DNA of 8,038 nucleotides, taken from assembly GCA_046538945.1 (NCBI GenBank), contig JBKHHW010000143.1, forward strand, positions 1-8,038. The letters are read 5' to 3'. Below are positions 6,668 to 8,038 of the stretch, in pieces (positions within the stretch are counted from its first letter, which is position 1; the number at the start of each line of letters is the position of its first letter). The DNA is from JAEZKC01 sp046538945 (GTDB lineage: Bacteria > Fibrobacterota > Chitinivibrionia > Chitinivibrionales > Chitinispirillaceae). The position numbers were made by a program, and so were the translations under genes. Below the pieces are notes generated by a model. It was not told the DNA's origin. It saw nothing but the letters and a program-made list of their open reading frames with translations, and ran no database searches.

Positions 6668-6763
6668 TATATGACTCCTTGCTGCAAGCCCGGACAGGAT
6701 TGCGACCACATCCACCGGGCCTTTTTTTTCCCCATTCAGACGTAGGGAGTTATTTGGAAGGTA
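6626..6763 (-). pseudogene. 45-codon coding-like stretch directly after the mlaE stop, possible HPr-like remnant
   Basis: Continuing in mlaE's own frame past its TGA, 45 codons stay open to the next TGA. The translation looks protein-like: SLRLNGEKKGPVDVVAILSG (6-25), then LAARSHIEAEIISDF (26-40). The pattern LNG..., VDVVAIL, GLAA, HIEAEI loosely recalls the second half of HPr phosphocarrier proteins, but no phosphorylatable His site is present and the similarity is by eye only. There is no ATG. The first plausible start is GTG at 6715, with no ribosome binding site. It may be a truncated remnant joined behind mlaE, or chance. mlaE itself ends at normal family length, so its TGA is probably a true stop. 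Confidence 0.22.
6688..6729 (+). terminator. Terminator-like hairpin on the plus strand, with T8
   Basis: GCCCGG (6688-6693) pairs with CCGGGC (6715-6720). Inside it GGAT (6697-6700) pairs with ATCC (6710-6713). One base later come eight Ts (6722-6729). Read on the plus strand this has the form of an intrinsic terminator, but every recognised gene lies on the minus strand. It could end an unannotated plus-strand RNA starting between about 6500 and 6690, or act on antisense transcription into mlaE. The T8 may instead be a Lys-coding AAA run of the fragment at 6626-6763. Confidence 0.4.
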
Positions 6764-7546
6764 TCAGAGAAGTACATTTACCAGGATGAGGTTGCTGATA
6801 AGGACCATTACCATCGCAGCCACAACAGCCTTCTTGGTGGAAGCACCAACTCCTACGGCTCCCCCTTTGGCGTAAAATCCGTAATAGCACCCAGCCAGAG
6901 AGATAACGACTCCGAAAACGAATGATTTGGCGACACACACAACTACATCCTGCACCTTGAACAGAATTCTCACGCCCTGATAGAATGCAGTGAAACTGAG
7001 GCCAAGAGCGACCTGTGACAGCAGCTGCGCGCTCACGATGGCAATGAATACAGAAAAAATGGTCAGAACAGGAACCATCACACTGGAAGCGAAAAGCCTC
7101 GGTGCCAGCAGAAATGTATAGGGATCTAAAGAGAGGCAGACCATGGCATCGACCTGTTCAGTCACTTTCATGGTCCCCAGCTCCGCGGCAAGCTTGGCAC
7201 CCACTCTGCCGGTTATGACCAGAGCTGTAAGAACTGGTCCAAGTTCCGTGAACACTGCCTTGGCCACGCCAGCTCCCATATAAGTGATAGGAATGGCATC
7301 CCCGAAAATATACTGGACCTGCCAGGCACTAACCGCGCCCACAAAAATTGAAGTCAACAGCACGATGGGGATGGACGCCACACCAAGAAGCATCATCTGT
7401 TCTGTAAGCAGATGATACCGTCTGAAGGAAGCAGGGAGCGCCTGAACCATTTTCAAGAAAAAGAGGGTGATCGAACCCATCCGTTCAACCGCTTCACGTG
7501 TGGAGGAACCGAATGAATCGGCAACTCTGTCAAGAATATGGGCCAT
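6764..7546 (-). CDS. mlaE: MlaE-family lipid/ABC transporter permease
   Basis: Inner-membrane permease of the Mla/MCE type, which with an ATPase (MlaF) and an MCE protein (MlaD) moves phospholipids or other hydrophobic molecules between inner membrane and outer envelope. Its 260 residues are the normal family length. An amphipathic N-terminus (about 1-45) precedes about five hydrophobic stretches (roughly 50-75, 90-112, 150-178, 200-222, 238-260). The family signature at 101-150 includes ELGPVLTAL, GRVGAKLAAELGTMKVTEQ and DPYTFLLAPR. The C-terminal GGAVGVGASTKKAVV (228-242) is also typical. The Arg usually before ELGP is Thr here. ATG 7546 is the first start after an in-frame TGA two codons upstream. 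The nearest Shine-Dalgarno, GGAAGG, is 13 bases away, which is long. No mlaF or mlaD homologue follows, so partners must lie elsewhere. I use the symbol for family membership; substrate is unproven. Confidence 0.9.
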   Translation of the reverse strand: MAHILDRVADSFGSSTREAVERMGSITLFFLKMVQALPASFRRYHLLTEQMMLLGVASIPIVLLTSIFVGAVSAWQVQYIFGDAIPITYMGAGVAKAVFTELGPVLTALVITGRVGAKLAAELGTMKVTEQVDAMVCLSLDPYTFLLAPRLFASSVMVPVLTIFSVFIAIVSAQLLSQVALGLSFTAFYQGVRILFKVQDVVVCVAKSFVFGVVISLAGCYYGFYAKGGAVGVGASTKKAVVAAMVMVLISNLILVNVLL

Positions 7547-7573
7547 ATGTCACAAATTACCTTCCACAGATAC

Positions 7574-7594
7574 TCTCTGCGCATACAGCAGAGA
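7574..7594. repeat. Small hairpin in the spacer before mlaE
   Basis: TCTCTGC (7574-7580) pairs with GCAGAGA (7588-7594) around seven bases. No U-run follows on the minus strand, so it is not a normal terminator. With only 77 bp between the genes and no clear promoter, the upstream gene and mlaE are probably co-transcribed. Confidence 0.35.
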
Positions 7595-7623
7595 ACAATA
7601 AAACTACTTCCTGCCACCCGTAT

Positions 7624-8038
7624 TCAGGAATCCTGCTCTGCATTTCTCTCCCTTCCCCGCCAGAGCCTGTAGGTGCTCAGATAAGGCATGGTGAAGAGCG
7701 CCACCATGAAAGGAGCCAAAATGCGATAAACCGAAGTGCGGAATCTCACACTCATCCAGAAATCGAAACAATCCTGCATGAAAACCGGTTCCAGAGCCAG
7801 ATCAACAGACCGATTACGCATCTGCAGTGCGGAGCGGACAGCTGCCAGATAACCATAGAGTTTACCTAAAAAGCAGGGATCTTTCAAGCCCACACGTGCA
7901 TGCAGCTTGAACAAGTCAAAACGAATGAACCGGCAGAGACTCCGCCCCACTCTGCGCAACCAGGCCACAATCTTCTTTCTCCACTTCCTGTTTTTCGCGA
8001 AGCGGTAGAATCTGCTGTTTCTGATCTTCTCAAAAAAA
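7624..8038 (-). CDS. DUF2953-like protein, partial (5' end beyond window)
   Basis: The frame is open from the right window edge to TGA at 7624-7626, giving 137 visible codons. A GTG at 7968 is a possible internal start, but no stop lies upstream of it in the window, so the real start is probably outside. The visible part is basic at its N-terminus, many Lys and Arg in residues 4-45. The stretch RVGLKDPCFLGKLYGYLAAV (48-67), followed by LALEPVF (80-86), FDFWMSVRFRTSVYRI (91-106) and a hydrophobic segment near 108-121, recalls DUF2953 proteins, with a DP...G..YG motif, an L...P.F strand and a C-terminal segment. Function of that family is unknown; the match is from memory. It precedes mlaE in the same direction by 77 bp, so the two may form one unit. 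Confidence 0.55.
   Translation of the reverse strand, partial: FFEKIRNSRFYRFAKNRKWRKKIVAWLRRVGRSLCRFIRFDLFKLHARVGLKDPCFLGKLYGYLAAVRSALQMRNRSVDLALEPVFMQDCFDFWMSVRFRTSVYRILAPFMVALFTMPYLSTYRLWRGRERNAEQDS

Noticed and set aside
6711..6736. A-AAA-AAG slippery site followed by a GC-rich stem, resembling a -1 frameshift signal that would join a frame starting at ATG to the 45-codon stretch
   Set aside because: The upstream frame is only a few codons long and lacks a ribosome binding site, and the stem starts with no spacer after the slippery site, whereas 5-9 bases are usual.
1..8038. CRISPR arrays, tRNA genes, insertion sequences, phage or toxin-antitoxin modules
   Set aside because: No regularly spaced repeats, no cloverleaf, no transposase or terminal repeats and no integrase were seen. 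The genes are ordinary chromosomal functions.

Overview
The window carries six protein-coding genes, all on the minus strand. It reads from right to left as a partial DUF2953-like protein (5' end beyond the window), an MlaE-family lipid ABC permease, a 75-residue protein of unknown function, the recombination helicase RecG, a processive family-2 glycosyltransferase, and the chaperone DnaK. There is no mobile element, CRISPR array, tRNA or rRNA. The MlaE permease implies a diderm (Gram-negative) bacterium. The composition is moderate GC with strong Shine-Dalgarno sites. I suspect a Fibrobacterota/Chitinispirillia-like or related lineage from the general look of DnaK and the glycosyltransferase, but this is a guess that the sequence cannot settle.

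Right part (6499-8038): the end of a DUF2953-like protein is followed after 77 bp by mlaE. The usual partners of MlaE (the ATPase MlaF and the MCE protein MlaD) do not follow. Instead there is a structured 283-bp spacer. It holds a 45-codon open stretch in mlaE's own frame just after its stop, a terminator-like hairpin with eight Ts that points the opposite way (plus strand), and two further inverted repeats. This spacer is the least explained part of the window.

Middle (4095-6498): the 75-residue gene has its own -10-like box, a very strong ribosome binding site and a terminator, so it looks like a single-gene unit. RecG follows. It has no visible ribosome binding site, but a -10-like box sits exactly where a leaderless mRNA would need it.

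Left part (1-4094): the glycosyltransferase is preceded by a homopolymer-rich 133-bp spacer and followed by a terminator. dnaK then stands alone between two terminators. Its 215-bp upstream region lacks a CIRCE operator but has a near-consensus sigma-54-like element and three copies of a TGATTGG word. The first 194 bases, downstream of dnaK, hold no convincing gene, only a 12-bp palindrome overlapping a TATAAT box.

The genes do not form one pathway. Several separate housekeeping units (protein folding, replication-fork repair, envelope glycan synthesis, lipid transport) lie side by side in the same direction, mostly isolated by terminators.
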